From Candidatus Defluviilinea proxima (GTDB lineage Bacteria; Chloroflexota; Anaerolineae; Anaerolineales; Villigracilaceae): a stretch of 64,000 nt of DNA. The stretch spans positions 1,441,501-1,505,500 of the forward strand of contig JADKIW010000001.1 of the NCBI GenBank assembly GCA_016721115.1, read 5' to 3'. The number at the start of each line of letters is the position of its first letter. Within the stretch, counting starts at the first letter, position 1. The translations under genes and the position numbers were made by a program. The notes beneath the pieces are model-generated. The model had not been told where the DNA came from. It made no database searches and saw only the letters and a list, made by a program, of their open reading frames with translations. Shown piece by piece: positions 54,187 through 62,726 of the stretch.

Positions 54187-55329
54187 ATGGCCGATACAGT
54201 ATTTGTGAGCGGCTGTTTCGATATGCTTCATAGCGGGCATGTCGAATTTTTTAGGGAGGCTGGCAAGTATGGTGATCTGTATGTCGCATTGGGTTCTGAC
54301 AAAACGATCTTCGAGTTGAAGGGGCGATCAACGGTTAACAGTGAACAGGAACGGCTGTTCATGGTCAAGTCAATTTCTTTTGTGAAGGATGCTTTTATCT
54401 CGTGCGGCTCGGGGATTTTGGATTTTGAAACAGAACTGCGCGAGATGATGCCGAATTACTTCATTGTCAACGCCGATGGGCATATCCCTGAAAAACGCGA
54501 TCTGTGTCGTGCTTTGGGGATTGAATACATTATCCTTGATCGCAAACCACATCCTGGTTTCGAGGCACGTTCCACAACTCAATTACGTGAGCGTGACTAT
54601 TTGCCTTATCGCATCGACCTTGCTGGAGGCTGGCTCGACCAGCCTTTTGTTTCTAAACATTACCCCGGCCCTGTGATCACCATTTCGTTGGAACCCACAA
54701 TGGAGTTTAATGAACGTAGCGGCATGGCATCCAGTACAAGACGCCACGCAAGAGAACTCTGGGGACCAAAGCTTCCGCAAGGCGATTACGAAAAAATCGC
54801 CAAGATGTTATTTTGCTATGATAACCCTCCAGGTACGAAAGTTATTTCAGGTTCGCAGGATTCAATAGGATTGGTGTTCCCCGGTTTGGCATATGCATAC
54901 TACGAAGGGGAGTACTGGCCCTCCCGCATTGAGCATCGCGTTGACGAAACTCTTCTGCAATTTGTGGAGAATTCAATTTATCTGGTTTCGCTTGGACCAC
55001 GCTTCGGAGATTACGATGTAATGGCGAATACGAACTTTGACCGCGAGCATGCCAAGGCGCTGGCTGATGCCGCAAATCGTAATTGGCAGGCTATTCTTGA
55101 TCGGGATATTATCCGTTTTGGACAGTCCATGCGTGAAGTGTTCGATGCTCAGGTGGCTTTATTCCCCAACGTGATGAATGAACGCGTAGCATCATTGATT
55201 AATGAATATCGTGACTACGTTTTAGGTTGGAAACTCTCTGGCGCAGGCGGTGGAGGGTATTTAGTGCTCGTTGCTGAGAAACCTGTTCCTGGTTCAGTAC
55301 GCATAGTGGCACGACGAGCTACGGATTGA
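54187..55329 (+). CDS. Cytidylyltransferase-GHMP kinase-like fusion protein
   Basis: A 380-residue fusion. Residues 1-130 are a cytidylyltransferase-like domain: VFVSGCFDMLHSGHVEFFRE with the HxGH motif at His15-His18, VALGSDKTI and STVNSEQERLFMV, as in glycerol- and heptose-phosphate nucleotidyltransferases. From about residue 137 a GHMP-kinase-like domain begins: YRIDLAGGWLDQPFVS, then GMASSTRRHA (about 179-188), a poorly conserved equivalent of the PxxxGLGSS loop, GSQDSIGLVFPGLAYAYY, and SGAGGGGYLVLV (from Ser351). A kinase joined to a nucleotidyltransferase would phosphorylate a sugar and activate it with a nucleotide, as HldE and FKP do with other domain pairs. The domain pair here is not one I recognise. 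GGAG precedes the start. Confidence 0.75.
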   Translation: MADTVFVSGCFDMLHSGHVEFFREAGKYGDLYVALGSDKTIFELKGRSTVNSEQERLFMVKSISFVKDAFISCGSGILDFETELREMMPNYFIVNADGHIPEKRDLCRALGIEYIILDRKPHPGFEARSTTQLRERDYLPYRIDLAGGWLDQPFVSKHYPGPVITISLEPTMEFNERSGMASSTRRHARELWGPKLPQGDYEKIAKMLFCYDNPPGTKVISGSQDSIGLVFPGLAYAYYEGEYWPSRIEHRVDETLLQFVENSIYLVSLGPRFGDYDVMANTNFDREHAKALADAANRNWQAILDRDIIRFGQSMREVFDAQVALFPNVMNERVASLINEYRDYVLGWKLSGAGGGGYLVLVAEKPVPGSVRIVARRATD

Positions 55330-55395
55330 AAGAACATAATTATATACTTGGCATGTTTAGGATTTAAGTCTAGGTGTAGGCAATGTGCCGAGTCT

Positions 55396-55570
55396 GTTGA
55401 AACACCAGAGTCTATTGCGAGCGGCGATGAGTCAGATGAATTTATCAGCAAGAGCCTATCACCGCATCCTGAAATTGGCGCGCACCATTGCGGATTTGGC
55501 GGGGAGTGATGAGATCCAATCCGCTCATCTGGCGGAGGCGTTGCAATATCGTCCGAAGTTGATGAACTAG
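55396..55570 (+). pseudogene. Remnant of a comM 3' end
   Basis: An open stretch encodes LLKHQSLLRAAMSQMNLSAR, AYHRILKLARTIADLAGS and a terminal ALQYRPKLMN, matching the last 55 or so residues of ComM. There is no start, no upstream ComM domain and the frame closes at TAG. Compared with the intact comM tail, 48 codons show only two amino-acid changes (Glu/Asp and Thr/Ala) but 15 synonymous ones, so this is a tail from a different comM lineage. It marks the right border of the carbohydrate island. It is not translated into anything useful by itself. Confidence 0.85.
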
Positions 55571-56072
55571 AAATGGCTTTTTTATCGTCTAAAACTTGAA
55601 CAGAGAAGAGAGAGCATTGACGTTTGTGCCTGTTGGCTGAGTGATATGTGGATCTCCAAACGACTCGATGAATACATGCGGGTCGTTTGCGTTTAAACAT
55701 GCCTGGCGCTCAAACCCTGCCTCGTTGAGTGGAGATTCTTTTCAAGTGAGTTGACCTGCACCATTCCTGTAATAGTGATAAAATTCACAAATAGTCGGTG
55801 TGGGTACGCTTATTTTATTCTTTTGTCCCTCACCGCTCAGATGACAAAGCTGATCCATGACTCTTACTGATTGCTTTTGAAATCCCAGAATAGATTATAT
55901 GCACCTGCCAGGAACCAATGGCAGGTGTGGGATGATCAACTTTCAGTGGAGGAAATTATCCATAGAAACGGAAGCAACTGCCGGGGGAGAGTGAAGCGGG
56001 ATATCCGTCGAATGGAAGTCCATTTCAGTTTAAGAAATGATGAGTTCATTGACTCAATGGAGCAGTTCAACG
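55571..56072. other. Intergenic region before the hydrogenase operon
   Basis: About 500 bases that should carry the hydrogenase promoter. A perfect 9-base-pair hairpin (CACCTGCCA at 55902-55910 with TGGCAGGTG at 55919-55927) lies about 145 bases before the first gene, without a T-run; it could be a leader structure. TTGACC at about 55753 is a possible -35 but no well-spaced -10 follows. No gene was recognised; the open frame starting at 55871 has no family likeness. Confidence 0.5.
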
Positions 56073-56627
56073 ATGGAAAGCCTTTACTACCTTCTTCTTG
56101 GTCTTGGCGCGTCTGTGTGTGCCTATCGCGCCATGATCTCCAAGCACTTGCTGCCTTCCACGCTTTACCTGGCGGGCGTCAGTGCACTCGTGACCGTTAC
56201 CCTCTATTTGTTGGGAGCCTATGAAGTTGCAGTGATTGAACTCAGCGTTGGTGCTGGGCTTGTTACTGTATTGCTGGTGTATGTGCTCAGTGTCATCGGC
56301 GAAGATGTGCGTGACCCAACATCCATTGTCCCCAAGCCGCTGGCTTTTTTGCTTGTAGCGGGAATCGGTGGGTTGGCGATCTGGATGGCCTACCCTCTGA
56401 TGATCCATCCAAATGCAAATGGCGATGTGTTGCTTGCAGATGTGCTCTGGAAACATCGCGCGCTCGATGTCTGGGTGCAGGTTGCTTTGATCTTCTCGGG
56501 CGTGATGGGAATACTGGGGTTGCTTTCAGAAAAGACTCATCAATCGGAAATCCATGCTCATGAGAACCAGGTGGTTAACGAAGAGCAGGGGATCGCTGTT
56601 CAAATGGAAGAGGAACTTCACATATGA
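56073..56627 (+). CDS. NuoJ/MbhD-like membrane subunit
   Basis: A 184-residue membrane protein with five or so helices. The segment GAYEVAVIELSVGAGLVTVL resembles the VALTEAAVGAGL motif of DUF4040/MbhD-MnhB subunits and occupies the position of NuoJ in complex I. The C-terminus is polar and acidic (VNEEQGIAVQMEEELHI). A start 36 bases upstream is possible, but GGAG lies 10 bases before this ATG. It overlaps the K-like gene by four bases. As in Mbh/FHL complexes, it probably forms part of the proton or sodium channel beside the antiporter-like subunits. Confidence 0.75.
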   Translation: MESLYYLLLGLGASVCAYRAMISKHLLPSTLYLAGVSALVTVTLYLLGAYEVAVIELSVGAGLVTVLLVYVLSVIGEDVRDPTSIVPKPLAFLLVAGIGGLAIWMAYPLMIHPNANGDVLLADVLWKHRALDVWVQVALIFSGVMGILGLLSEKTHQSEIHAHENQVVNEEQGIAVQMEEELHI

Positions 56628-56935
56628 CACTTACACCATTAAATGCTGTGCTGATGGGGGTCGTGTTATTGCTGATGGTTGGCTTTTATGGATTGTTGAT
56701 CACACGCAACCTGATCAAGATCGTGCTTGTGTTACAGATCCTTGTGAAGGCTGTGATCGTGGCGCTTGTGTTGGCGGGAAAAGCCAGCGGGAATCTTGGG
56801 CTGGGTCAAAGCCTTGCTGCAACTGTGATCGTGGCAGATACGATCGTTGCGGTAGTGGCGCTCGCGTTGGCAGTGCAGGTTCGCAAGCGTGTGGGGACAC
56901 TCGACCTGACGAAGATCTCTTCTTTACGGGGGTAA
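56624..56935 (+). CDS. NuoK/MnhC/HyfE-like membrane subunit
   Basis: A 103-residue protein with three membrane helices, the length and layout of NuoK and MnhC. GFYGLLITRNLIKIVLVLQI matches the conserved GLYGLLTRRNLIKMLIGLEI region; a glutamate that carries ions in NuoK is replaced by Gln and Lys in LQILVKAVIV. The gene begins within the stop of the J-like gene and ends one base before the L-like start. It belongs to the membrane arm of the hydrogenase complex. Confidence 0.82.
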   Translation: MTLTPLNAVLMGVVLLLMVGFYGLLITRNLIKIVLVLQILVKAVIVALVLAGKASGNLGLGQSLAATVIVADTIVAVVALALAVQVRKRVGTLDLTKISSLRG

Positions 56936-56936
56936 C

Positions 56937-58682
56937 ATGGCAGCGATCTTAATTGGACTCGTAATTGGCATCCCCTGGTTGGGAGCTGTCGTCCTTTGGC
57001 GAACATCGGATGAAAATCCCCGCCTCCAACACACACTGGCAGTTGCTTTTTCCATTGCGGCTGGAATCACATCCCTGGCTTTGATCCCATTTGCCTCCGC
57101 AGAGACAGCGGTCAGCATCCCGATGGGTCGCTACTTTGGCGATCTAACCTTCACCGCCGATGGACTCGCCGTAACATTGAGCGCCATCGCCTGTGTCATC
57201 GGTTCACTGGCTGTGGTCTTCTCAGTGAACTATATGCAAGGCGAGGAGCAATTGAAACGTTACTACTCTTTCGTATTGCTCTTCATTGGGGCGATGACTG
57301 GTCTGGTGCTTAGCGGCAATTTACTCTTCATGTTCTTCTTCTGGGAAATTACTGCGCTCTGCTCCTATGCGTTGATCTCGTTTTATAACGATGACCCGAA
57401 AGCGGTGGCGGGCGGTATCAAGGCGCTCATCATCACACAGGTGGGCGGCGTAGGGTTACTTGCTGGCGCACTGACAACATATTCTGCACTTGGCAGTTAT
57501 CAGGTCTCTAATCTGCTTGGCAAATTTGAAACGATCCCTGCAGGCTTGCTCACATTGATTGCATTCGGTTTCCTGCTTGCTGCCGCCGCAAAGTCGGCGC
57601 AGTTCCCGTTCCACACCTGGCTGCCCGATGCAATGGAAGCCCCGACGCCCATCAGTGCATTGATCCATGCCGCAACGATGGTCAATGCAGGTGTCTATTT
57701 GCTTGCACGTTTTTACCCTGCATTCAAAGATGTGTCCGGGTGGGCAATGTCCGTTCTCATGATCGGCCTCATCTCAGCCTTGATCTCTGCCATCTCCGCT
57801 CTCGTCGCCACGGACCTCAAACGTGCATTGGCATATTCCACGGTCAGCCAGCTTGGTTATATGGTCTATGCCATCGGCGCAGGCGGTGTGCTCGCCAGTC
57901 AATTTCATTTGCTCAGTCATGCTGTCTTCAAAGCGTTGTTATTCCTCGCTGCAGGTTCGGTCATTCACAGTGTTGGCACACGTGATATGAAGCGCATGGG
58001 TGGGCTTGGGAACAAGATGCCCTTCGTGCGGAACGTTTTCATCATCGGCGCGTTGGCATTGGCGGGCGTTCCGATTCTCAACGGCTTTTGGAGCAAGGAA
58101 TTTCTTCTCGAGGTCGGCCTCGAACATTCACCGATATGGGCAAATGGACTGATGCTTCTCGGTGCGGGCCTTACCGCTTTCTACACCTTCCGCATGGTAT
58201 GGCTGGTGTTCTTCGGCACGGAACGCGACCATTTGCACGTCCACGCCGCAGGTTCTGCGATGAAAGTTGCCCTTGGCACTCTTGCCCTTGGCACATTCGT
58301 TACCTGGTTGTTCTTCGGTGGATTAAGTGGACTCTTGTCTACAACCCTGCCATTCCATGAAATCGAACATGAGACTCTGCTGGAAATGGTCACTACGATT
58401 CTTTCCGCACCCGCAACCTGGTTCGCGTTACTGATAGTTGCCCTGGGCTTCGGCATCTCCTGGCTGCGTATCCGTGCATCACATCTCTTCAAAGGTGGTT
58501 GGCTTGATCCATTGGTGGGGACATCCTTCGGTTTCGACTCCCTCAATCGCGCCATCGTTGGCGGCGTGAACAGACTTGCCAATCAGCTCAGTCTCACGCA
58601 AACGGGCATCTTGAGCTGGAACGTTGTGGGCATCCTCGGTGCTCTTCTGGCTGTGTTGATCTTTTTGATTTGGAGTGCATGA
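56937..58682 (+). CDS. NuoL/HyfB-like antiporter subunit
   Basis: A 581-residue, about 15-helix protein of the Complex1/Mrp antiporter family. Conserved parts include LTFTADGLAVTLSAIACVIG, FFFWEITALCSYALISFY with the ion-path Glu, AKSAQFPFHTWLPDAMEAPT, PISALIHAATMVNAGVYLL, DLKRALAYSTVSQLGYMVYA, FHLLSHAVFKALLFLAAGS and LALAGVPILNGFWSKEF. Key lysine (AKSAQFPFH), histidine and acidic residues are retained. GGGGG sits close to the start. It drives or uses ion movement across the membrane in partnership with the M/N-like subunit. Confidence 0.92.
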   Translation: MAAILIGLVIGIPWLGAVVLWRTSDENPRLQHTLAVAFSIAAGITSLALIPFASAETAVSIPMGRYFGDLTFTADGLAVTLSAIACVIGSLAVVFSVNYMQGEEQLKRYYSFVLLFIGAMTGLVLSGNLLFMFFFWEITALCSYALISFYNDDPKAVAGGIKALIITQVGGVGLLAGALTTYSALGSYQVSNLLGKFETIPAGLLTLIAFGFLLAAAAKSAQFPFHTWLPDAMEAPTPISALIHAATMVNAGVYLLARFYPAFKDVSGWAMSVLMIGLISALISAISALVATDLKRALAYSTVSQLGYMVYAIGAGGVLASQFHLLSHAVFKALLFLAAGSVIHSVGTRDMKRMGGLGNKMPFVRNVFIIGALALAGVPILNGFWSKEFLLEVGLEHSPIWANGLMLLGAGLTAFYTFRMVWLVFFGTERDHLHVHAAGSAMKVALGTLALGTFVTWLFFGGLSGLLSTTLPFHEIEHETLLEMVTTILSAPATWFALLIVALGFGISWLRIRASHLFKGGWLDPLVGTSFGFDSLNRAIVGGVNRLANQLSLTQTGILSWNVVGILGALLAVLIFLIWSA

Positions 58683-58683
58683 A

Positions 58684-60207
58684 ATGAATCCAACATTATT
58701 TCCGTGGATGATCGCAGTACCGTTGGGTGCTTCTCCATTTGTTTATCTGGCTGGGCGGCTTGGTTACCACAAAGTGGAATTGAACGGTCGCTCACTGCTT
58801 GTGCGTGGACTGGCTCTGTTGACCATGCTGGGCACATGGGTATTGTTTGTGTTGAGCTGGATGGAATTTTCGTCACAGAATGAACCGTTGCTCTTCCATC
58901 TGGATTCGATCTGGCTGCATGCCGATGGTGTCAGCTTTTTATTGGCTGCCATGGTTTTGAGTCTGGGGACGTTCGTTGTTCTGTTTTCAGGTCCGTATAT
59001 TGCTGGTGAAGCCGGCGAGGAAAAATATTATGCCATGTTGCTGGCGATCATCGGCATCATGGTCGGCCTGGGATCTGCACGTGACTTGTTCAACTTATGG
59101 ATGTGGTTCGAAGCGATGGCAGTCTCCTCTTATTTGCTGGTGGCGTTCTATCGTGAACGTCCTGCCTCACTCGAAGCAGGAATGAAATATCTCGTCCAGA
59201 GTGCGACGGGTTCGGTGCTGGTCTTGCTGGGCATTGCTCTGGTGCTGGGTCAGGTCGGTACACTGGATATGGATGAGATTCGTTCCACGCTTGCAACTGG
59301 ATCAGCGGCTCCATTGAGCTTGTTACTTGCAGGTGCGCTCTTCGTCATTGGCTTCGGTGTGAAGGTGGCTTTTGTGCCCTTACACACCTGGCTGCCTGAT
59401 GCACACTCGCAGGCCCCCAGTGGGATCAGTGCCATGCTTTCAGGCGTGGTCATCGAAGCGGGATTGATCGCAATGCTGCGGGCACTTTCCACGCTTGGCG
59501 GGTTTGCTGTTTCATGGGGCACTCTCTTGCTTGCTTTCGGTGCATTGAACATGTTCTTTGGAAACTTGATGGCATTGCGTCAGGTACAGATCAAACGGAT
59601 GCTGGCGTATTCAAGCCTGAGCCACATCGGTTACATTTTGATTGGCGTGGGTATTGCCCTGACGAATGGAACTCCTGCAGGGGCACAGGGTGCGGCATTC
59701 CACCTGTTCAACCACATGGTCATGAAGGGACTTGCCTTCCTTGCGGTTGGGGCGTTGATGTTCGTGTTGCTGGATCGAAACGGGATCCACCGTCCCTTGG
59801 AAGTGAACGATCTGGCCGGTGCGGCAAAGAAGTATCCTTTGGCGGCATTCGCTCTCAGCGTTGCATTACTGGCGTTGGGTGGTCTGCCTCCATTAGCTGG
59901 ATTTATGTCCAAGTGGCAGATCTTTATCGCTGGCTTCGAGGGTTCCGATCCATGGCTGATGGGGTTGGTCATCTTTGCGGCATTGAACAGCGTTTTGTCA
60001 CTGGGCTATTACGCTCCTGTGGTCAATATACTGTACCGACGAAACATGGGAGAAGTTGTACAACATGGCAGCACAATCCCAATAGCAATGACCATTCCAC
60101 TGGTGATCTTCATGTTGGCGATCATTCTCATTGGCCTGGTGCCATCTCTCATGAACTGGTTGACCCAACCTGCCGCACAGGCGTTATTAGTGATGTTTGG
60201 AAAATAA
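58684..60207 (+). CDS. NuoM/NuoN-like antiporter subunit (HyfF/MbhH type)
   Basis: A 507-residue antiporter-like subunit with about 14 helices. Conserved: LFNLWMWFEAMAVSSYLLVA (Glu on the ion path), MKYLVQSATGSVLVLLGIAL, VKVAFVPLHTWLPDAHSQAP, ISAMLSGVVIEAGLIAMLRA, QIKRMLAYSSLSHIGYILIG, FHLFNHMVMKGLAFLAVGAL and LPPLAGFMSKWQIF. The start was chosen from GGAG eight bases upstream; a GTG three codons earlier lies within the L-like gene. Only two large antiporter subunits are present, fewer than the three of complex I. Confidence 0.92.
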   Translation: MNPTLFPWMIAVPLGASPFVYLAGRLGYHKVELNGRSLLVRGLALLTMLGTWVLFVLSWMEFSSQNEPLLFHLDSIWLHADGVSFLLAAMVLSLGTFVVLFSGPYIAGEAGEEKYYAMLLAIIGIMVGLGSARDLFNLWMWFEAMAVSSYLLVAFYRERPASLEAGMKYLVQSATGSVLVLLGIALVLGQVGTLDMDEIRSTLATGSAAPLSLLLAGALFVIGFGVKVAFVPLHTWLPDAHSQAPSGISAMLSGVVIEAGLIAMLRALSTLGGFAVSWGTLLLAFGALNMFFGNLMALRQVQIKRMLAYSSLSHIGYILIGVGIALTNGTPAGAQGAAFHLFNHMVMKGLAFLAVGALMFVLLDRNGIHRPLEVNDLAGAAKKYPLAAFALSVALLALGGLPPLAGFMSKWQIFIAGFEGSDPWLMGLVIFAALNSVLSLGYYAPVVNILYRRNMGEVVQHGSTIPIAMTIPLVIFMLAIILIGLVPSLMNWLTQPAAQALLVMFGK

Positions 60208-60217
60208 GGAGAACTCA

Positions 60218-60532
60218 ATGGCAAACTTACTCTTATCTCCACTTTTTGCCTTCTTGATCTATGGTTCATTGGTTGGGATCCTTTCACTGACCAGTAGGGC
60301 CATGTCCGCGCGTGGCAAGACCAGTCACTTAAAGACCAGCACCTACGCCAGCGGTGAAGAACATGATACAGAGCCAGCCGCACCCGGCTATCGTCCGTTT
60401 TTTATTGCGGCGTTGTTCTTCGCAGTGTTGCATCTTGGCGCGTTGATGCTCGGCACAAGCGGATTAGCACCTGTCAGCCTTGTGTACCTGGGTGGACTGA
60501 TGCTTGCGCTGTTGGCGCTCATCCTGGGTTAG
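60218..60532 (+). CDS. NuoA-like membrane subunit
   Basis: A 104-residue protein with three helices. The first helix is LFAFLIYGSLVGILSLTSRA, then a polar loop with TSTYASGEEHDTEPAAPGYR, the counterpart of the KxxxYESG segment of NuoA, and two more helices (FFIAALFFAVLHLGALML and a C-terminal one). The ATG is preceded by AAGGAG; an upstream frame start lies inside the M/N-like gene. NuoA-like proteins are unusual in hydrogenase operons, and this one sits directly before the catalytic module, where nuoA lies in complex I operons. Confidence 0.72.
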   Translation: MANLLLSPLFAFLIYGSLVGILSLTSRAMSARGKTSHLKTSTYASGEEHDTEPAAPGYRPFFIAALFFAVLHLGALMLGTSGLAPVSLVYLGGLMLALLALILG

Positions 60533-60541
60533 GAGTTTGGC

Positions 60542-61044
60542 ATGAACGTTTCACAAAATTATGTCAGTCAGTTGATAGAAAAGATCAGTACCTGGGCGCG
60601 CGTAAACTCTCCCTGGGCGATCCACTTTAACAGCGGTTCCTGCAATGGCTGTGATATCGAGATCCTGGCAACGCTCACCCTCGTTATGATGTGGAGCGAT
60701 TTGGGATTAAATTACATGGCAGTCCGCGTCATGCCGACCTGTTGATCTGTACAGGCCCTGTCACGCGTCAAGCCCGTGACCGCCTGATGCGCATCTATGA
60801 ACAAATGCCCGACCCAAAGTTCGTCGTTGCAGTGGGTTCCTGTGGGATTTCCGGCGGTGTATTTCAGGGATGCTATAACGTGGTAGGTCATATTGATGAG
60901 GTGCTGCCTGTGCATGCTTTTGTACCTGGCTGTCCACCCCGCCCGGAAGCCATCATTGATGGCATCGTGAAACTGCTTGGACATATTCAAAATGGCACAC
61001 CTTCAACACTGAATATTGCATCGAAGATTCAGGAGGCTGCATGA
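60542..61044 (+). pseudogene. Hydrogenase small subunit (NuoB/EchC/MbhJ-like), apparent frameshift
   Basis: Two overlapping frames make up one NuoB-like iron-sulfur subunit. The first runs from the ATG at 60542 through SGSCNGCDIEILATLT, then leaves the frame. The second picks up as ERFGIKLHGSPRHADLLICT, VAVGSCGISGG and VPGCPPRPEAIIDGIVKLLG. One extra C in the CCC run at 60678-60680 restores TPRYDVERFG and gives a continuous protein of about 167 residues with all four cysteine ligands of the proximal [4Fe-4S] cluster. The gene is framed by intact partners with normal overlaps, so it should be functional if the base is a sequencing error. GGAG precedes the ATG. Confidence 0.85.
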
Positions 61045-62726
61045 CAACTGAGACATATCTTCAACGCGCTGGAGAGATCCTGGCTCCGTTTGCGAAGGGC
61101 ACGAATCAACCTGAGACAAATCGGCTGGATGTGCAGATCTCTGCCAGTGACCTTCCCTCTGCCACCTCCGCTCTGGTGAATGCTTCATGGGGATACCTGG
61201 CGGCGATCACCGGCATGGACCTTGGGGCGGAAGCGAACGAACTCGAAGCGCTCTATCACTTTTGTGAGGGTGCGGCAGTGACAACGTTACGTGTCCATTT
61301 GCCGCGTGAGGGTTGCCCCGAAATCCCATCGATCAGCGAACAGATCCCGGTGGCATCCTTCTTCGAGCGTGAATTAAGCGAGATGCTTGGCGTGGCAGTC
61401 GTCGGGACGCCGGACCCGTCTCATCTCTTTCTGCCGGATGACTGGCCCGCTGATGTATATCCATTACGAGAAGGGTTCAGCCCGGAGCAGGCGGCATCCG
61501 TTCAACCCACCAAGGTGGCGAAACAAAATGAAGCGGAAAACAAGTTTATCGTCCCGATCGGACCGCAACATCCTGCACTGAAAGAACCGGGGCATTTTGA
61601 ATTCACCGTGGATGGTGAGATCATCACCGGAGCGCGGATGCGCCTGGGATATGTCCATCGCGGCATTGAAAAAGCCGTCGAACAACGCAACTGGATCCAA
61701 AACTTATATCTCTTGGAACGTATTTGCGGCATCTGTTCACACACGCATACCAGTGCCTATGCTCAAGGTGTTGAAAAACTGGCGCAGGTGGATGTTCCGC
61801 AACGTGCGCTTGCGATTCGTGAATTGGTCGCGGGTCTGGAGCGCATCCACAGCCATTTGCTCTGGTTGGGTGTGGCGGCTCACGAAGCCGGGTTCGATAC
61901 TCTCTTCATGTATTCATGGCGTGATCGCGAAACGGTCATGAACCTGTTGGAAGAGTTGACGGGCAATCGTGTCAACTACTCGATCTCTGTGCTGGGCGGC
62001 GTCAAGCATGATATTGAAACCAGCCAATCGGCCTTGATCCATAAGGCGCTGGATTATCTCGAAGAGCGTATCCGCTATTATCTTGATGTTGTCACTTCGG
62101 ATACAACCTTCCTGCAACGTACACGCGGGGTTGGCACAATGACATTGGAAGAGGCGAAGTTCTTCGGCGCGGTAGGCCCCACGGCCCGTGCCTCAGGGGT
62201 CAAGCGCGATGTGCGCCTGGATGCGCCCTATGGGGCTTATCAACGCTTCCCGGTCAGCATCATCACAGACGACCGCGGTGACTTGGAAGCCCGCTTCGTT
62301 GTCCGCATGAAGGAATTGCTGGTTTCCTGTTTCACCATCCGCACCATTGTTGACAATATGCCATCCGGCGGGATCGCAACGAAGTTTCCGCGTAAGATCC
62401 CAGCGGGAGAGACGGTGAGTCGGGTGGAGGCGCCGCGTGGCGAAGCCTTCTACTACATCAAGAGCGGAGGTGGTGAAAGTCCGGTCCGTCTCCATATCCG
62501 CACGCCAAGCCTGTGCAATTGGACATCGGTTATCAATAAGGCAGTGGGGCATCAACTTGCCGATGCGCCGATGTTAATTGCCGGTATGGATCCGTGCTTC
62601 TCCTGTAATGACCGCATGGTGACCGTCCGCACGAAGGACGACTCGAACACATGGACATGGTCGCAATTACGCGAATACGGCATCAAAAAGTATGAACAAA
62701 GAAAGCAAGGATTGCTGACGAAATGA
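61041..62726 (+). CDS. Group 4 [NiFe]-hydrogenase large subunit (HycE/HyfG-like)
   Basis: A 561-residue fusion of a NuoC-like domain (about residues 20-165; ITGMDLGAEANELEALYHF) and a NuoD-like catalytic domain. Both nickel-binding motifs are intact: RICGICSHTH (Cys229, Cys232) and DPCFSCNDR (Cys519, Cys522), which complex I NuoD lacks, so this is a hydrogenase. ELTGNRVNYSISVLGGVKHD is another group 4 mark. A tail of about 35 residues after the second motif resembles the HycE tail removed by an endopeptidase during maturation. It overlaps the small-subunit stop by four bases. It evolves or oxidises H2 in the cytoplasmic module. Confidence 0.93.
   Translation: MTTETYLQRAGEILAPFAKGTNQPETNRLDVQISASDLPSATSALVNASWGYLAAITGMDLGAEANELEALYHFCEGAAVTTLRVHLPREGCPEIPSISEQIPVASFFERELSEMLGVAVVGTPDPSHLFLPDDWPADVYPLREGFSPEQAASVQPTKVAKQNEAENKFIVPIGPQHPALKEPGHFEFTVDGEIITGARMRLGYVHRGIEKAVEQRNWIQNLYLLERICGICSHTHTSAYAQGVEKLAQVDVPQRALAIRELVAGLERIHSHLLWLGVAAHEAGFDTLFMYSWRDRETVMNLLEELTGNRVNYSISVLGGVKHDIETSQSALIHKALDYLEERIRYYLDVVTSDTTFLQRTRGVGTMTLEEAKFFGAVGPTARASGVKRDVRLDAPYGAYQRFPVSIITDDRGDLEARFVVRMKELLVSCFTIRTIVDNMPSGGIATKFPRKIPAGETVSRVEAPRGEAFYYIKSGGGESPVRLHIRTPSLCNWTSVINKAVGHQLADAPMLIAGMDPCFSCNDRMVTVRTKDDSNTWTWSQLREYGIKKYEQRKQGLLTK

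Larger units (their letters stand above)
31329..55395. other. Putative carbohydrate island between two comM 3' ends
   Basis: The stretch between the intact comM stop and the comM-tail remnant holds only plus-strand carbohydrate genes: two LacI-controlled import and degradation modules. Both comM ends are in the same orientation, so the island is framed by direct repeats. In my hand alignment of 144 aligned bases there are 19 differences; 15 of the 17 changed codons are synonymous, so both copies evolved as coding sequence before being brought together. No integrase or transposase is present. Acquisition from a relative by recombination anchored in comM, or integration by a lost element, are both possible. 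Confidence 0.55.

Noticed and set aside
31329..55395. An integrase, transposase or tRNA-type attachment site within the island
   Set aside because: All genes were read through and none resembles a recombinase; no tRNA-like sequence was seen at either border.
55215..55700. A 161-codon antisense frame over the comM remnant, resembling another antisense frame over comM
   Set aside because: The resemblance only mirrors the sense-strand duplication of the comM 3' end.
55871..56224. A possible gene before the hydrogenase operon
   Set aside because: No ribosome-binding site or family likeness. It runs into the J-like subunit gene in a different frame, and its ATG precedes a hairpin.
59514..60257. 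A 247-codon open frame in another frame of the NuoM/N-like gene
   Set aside because: The translation is Trp/Arg/Gly/Cys-rich with no domain, while the overlapping frame is a clear antiporter subunit with all conserved motifs.
61041..62726. Complex I subunit NuoCD rather than hydrogenase
   Set aside because: Both CxxC nickel motifs (Cys229/232 and Cys519/522) are present; true NuoD has lost them.
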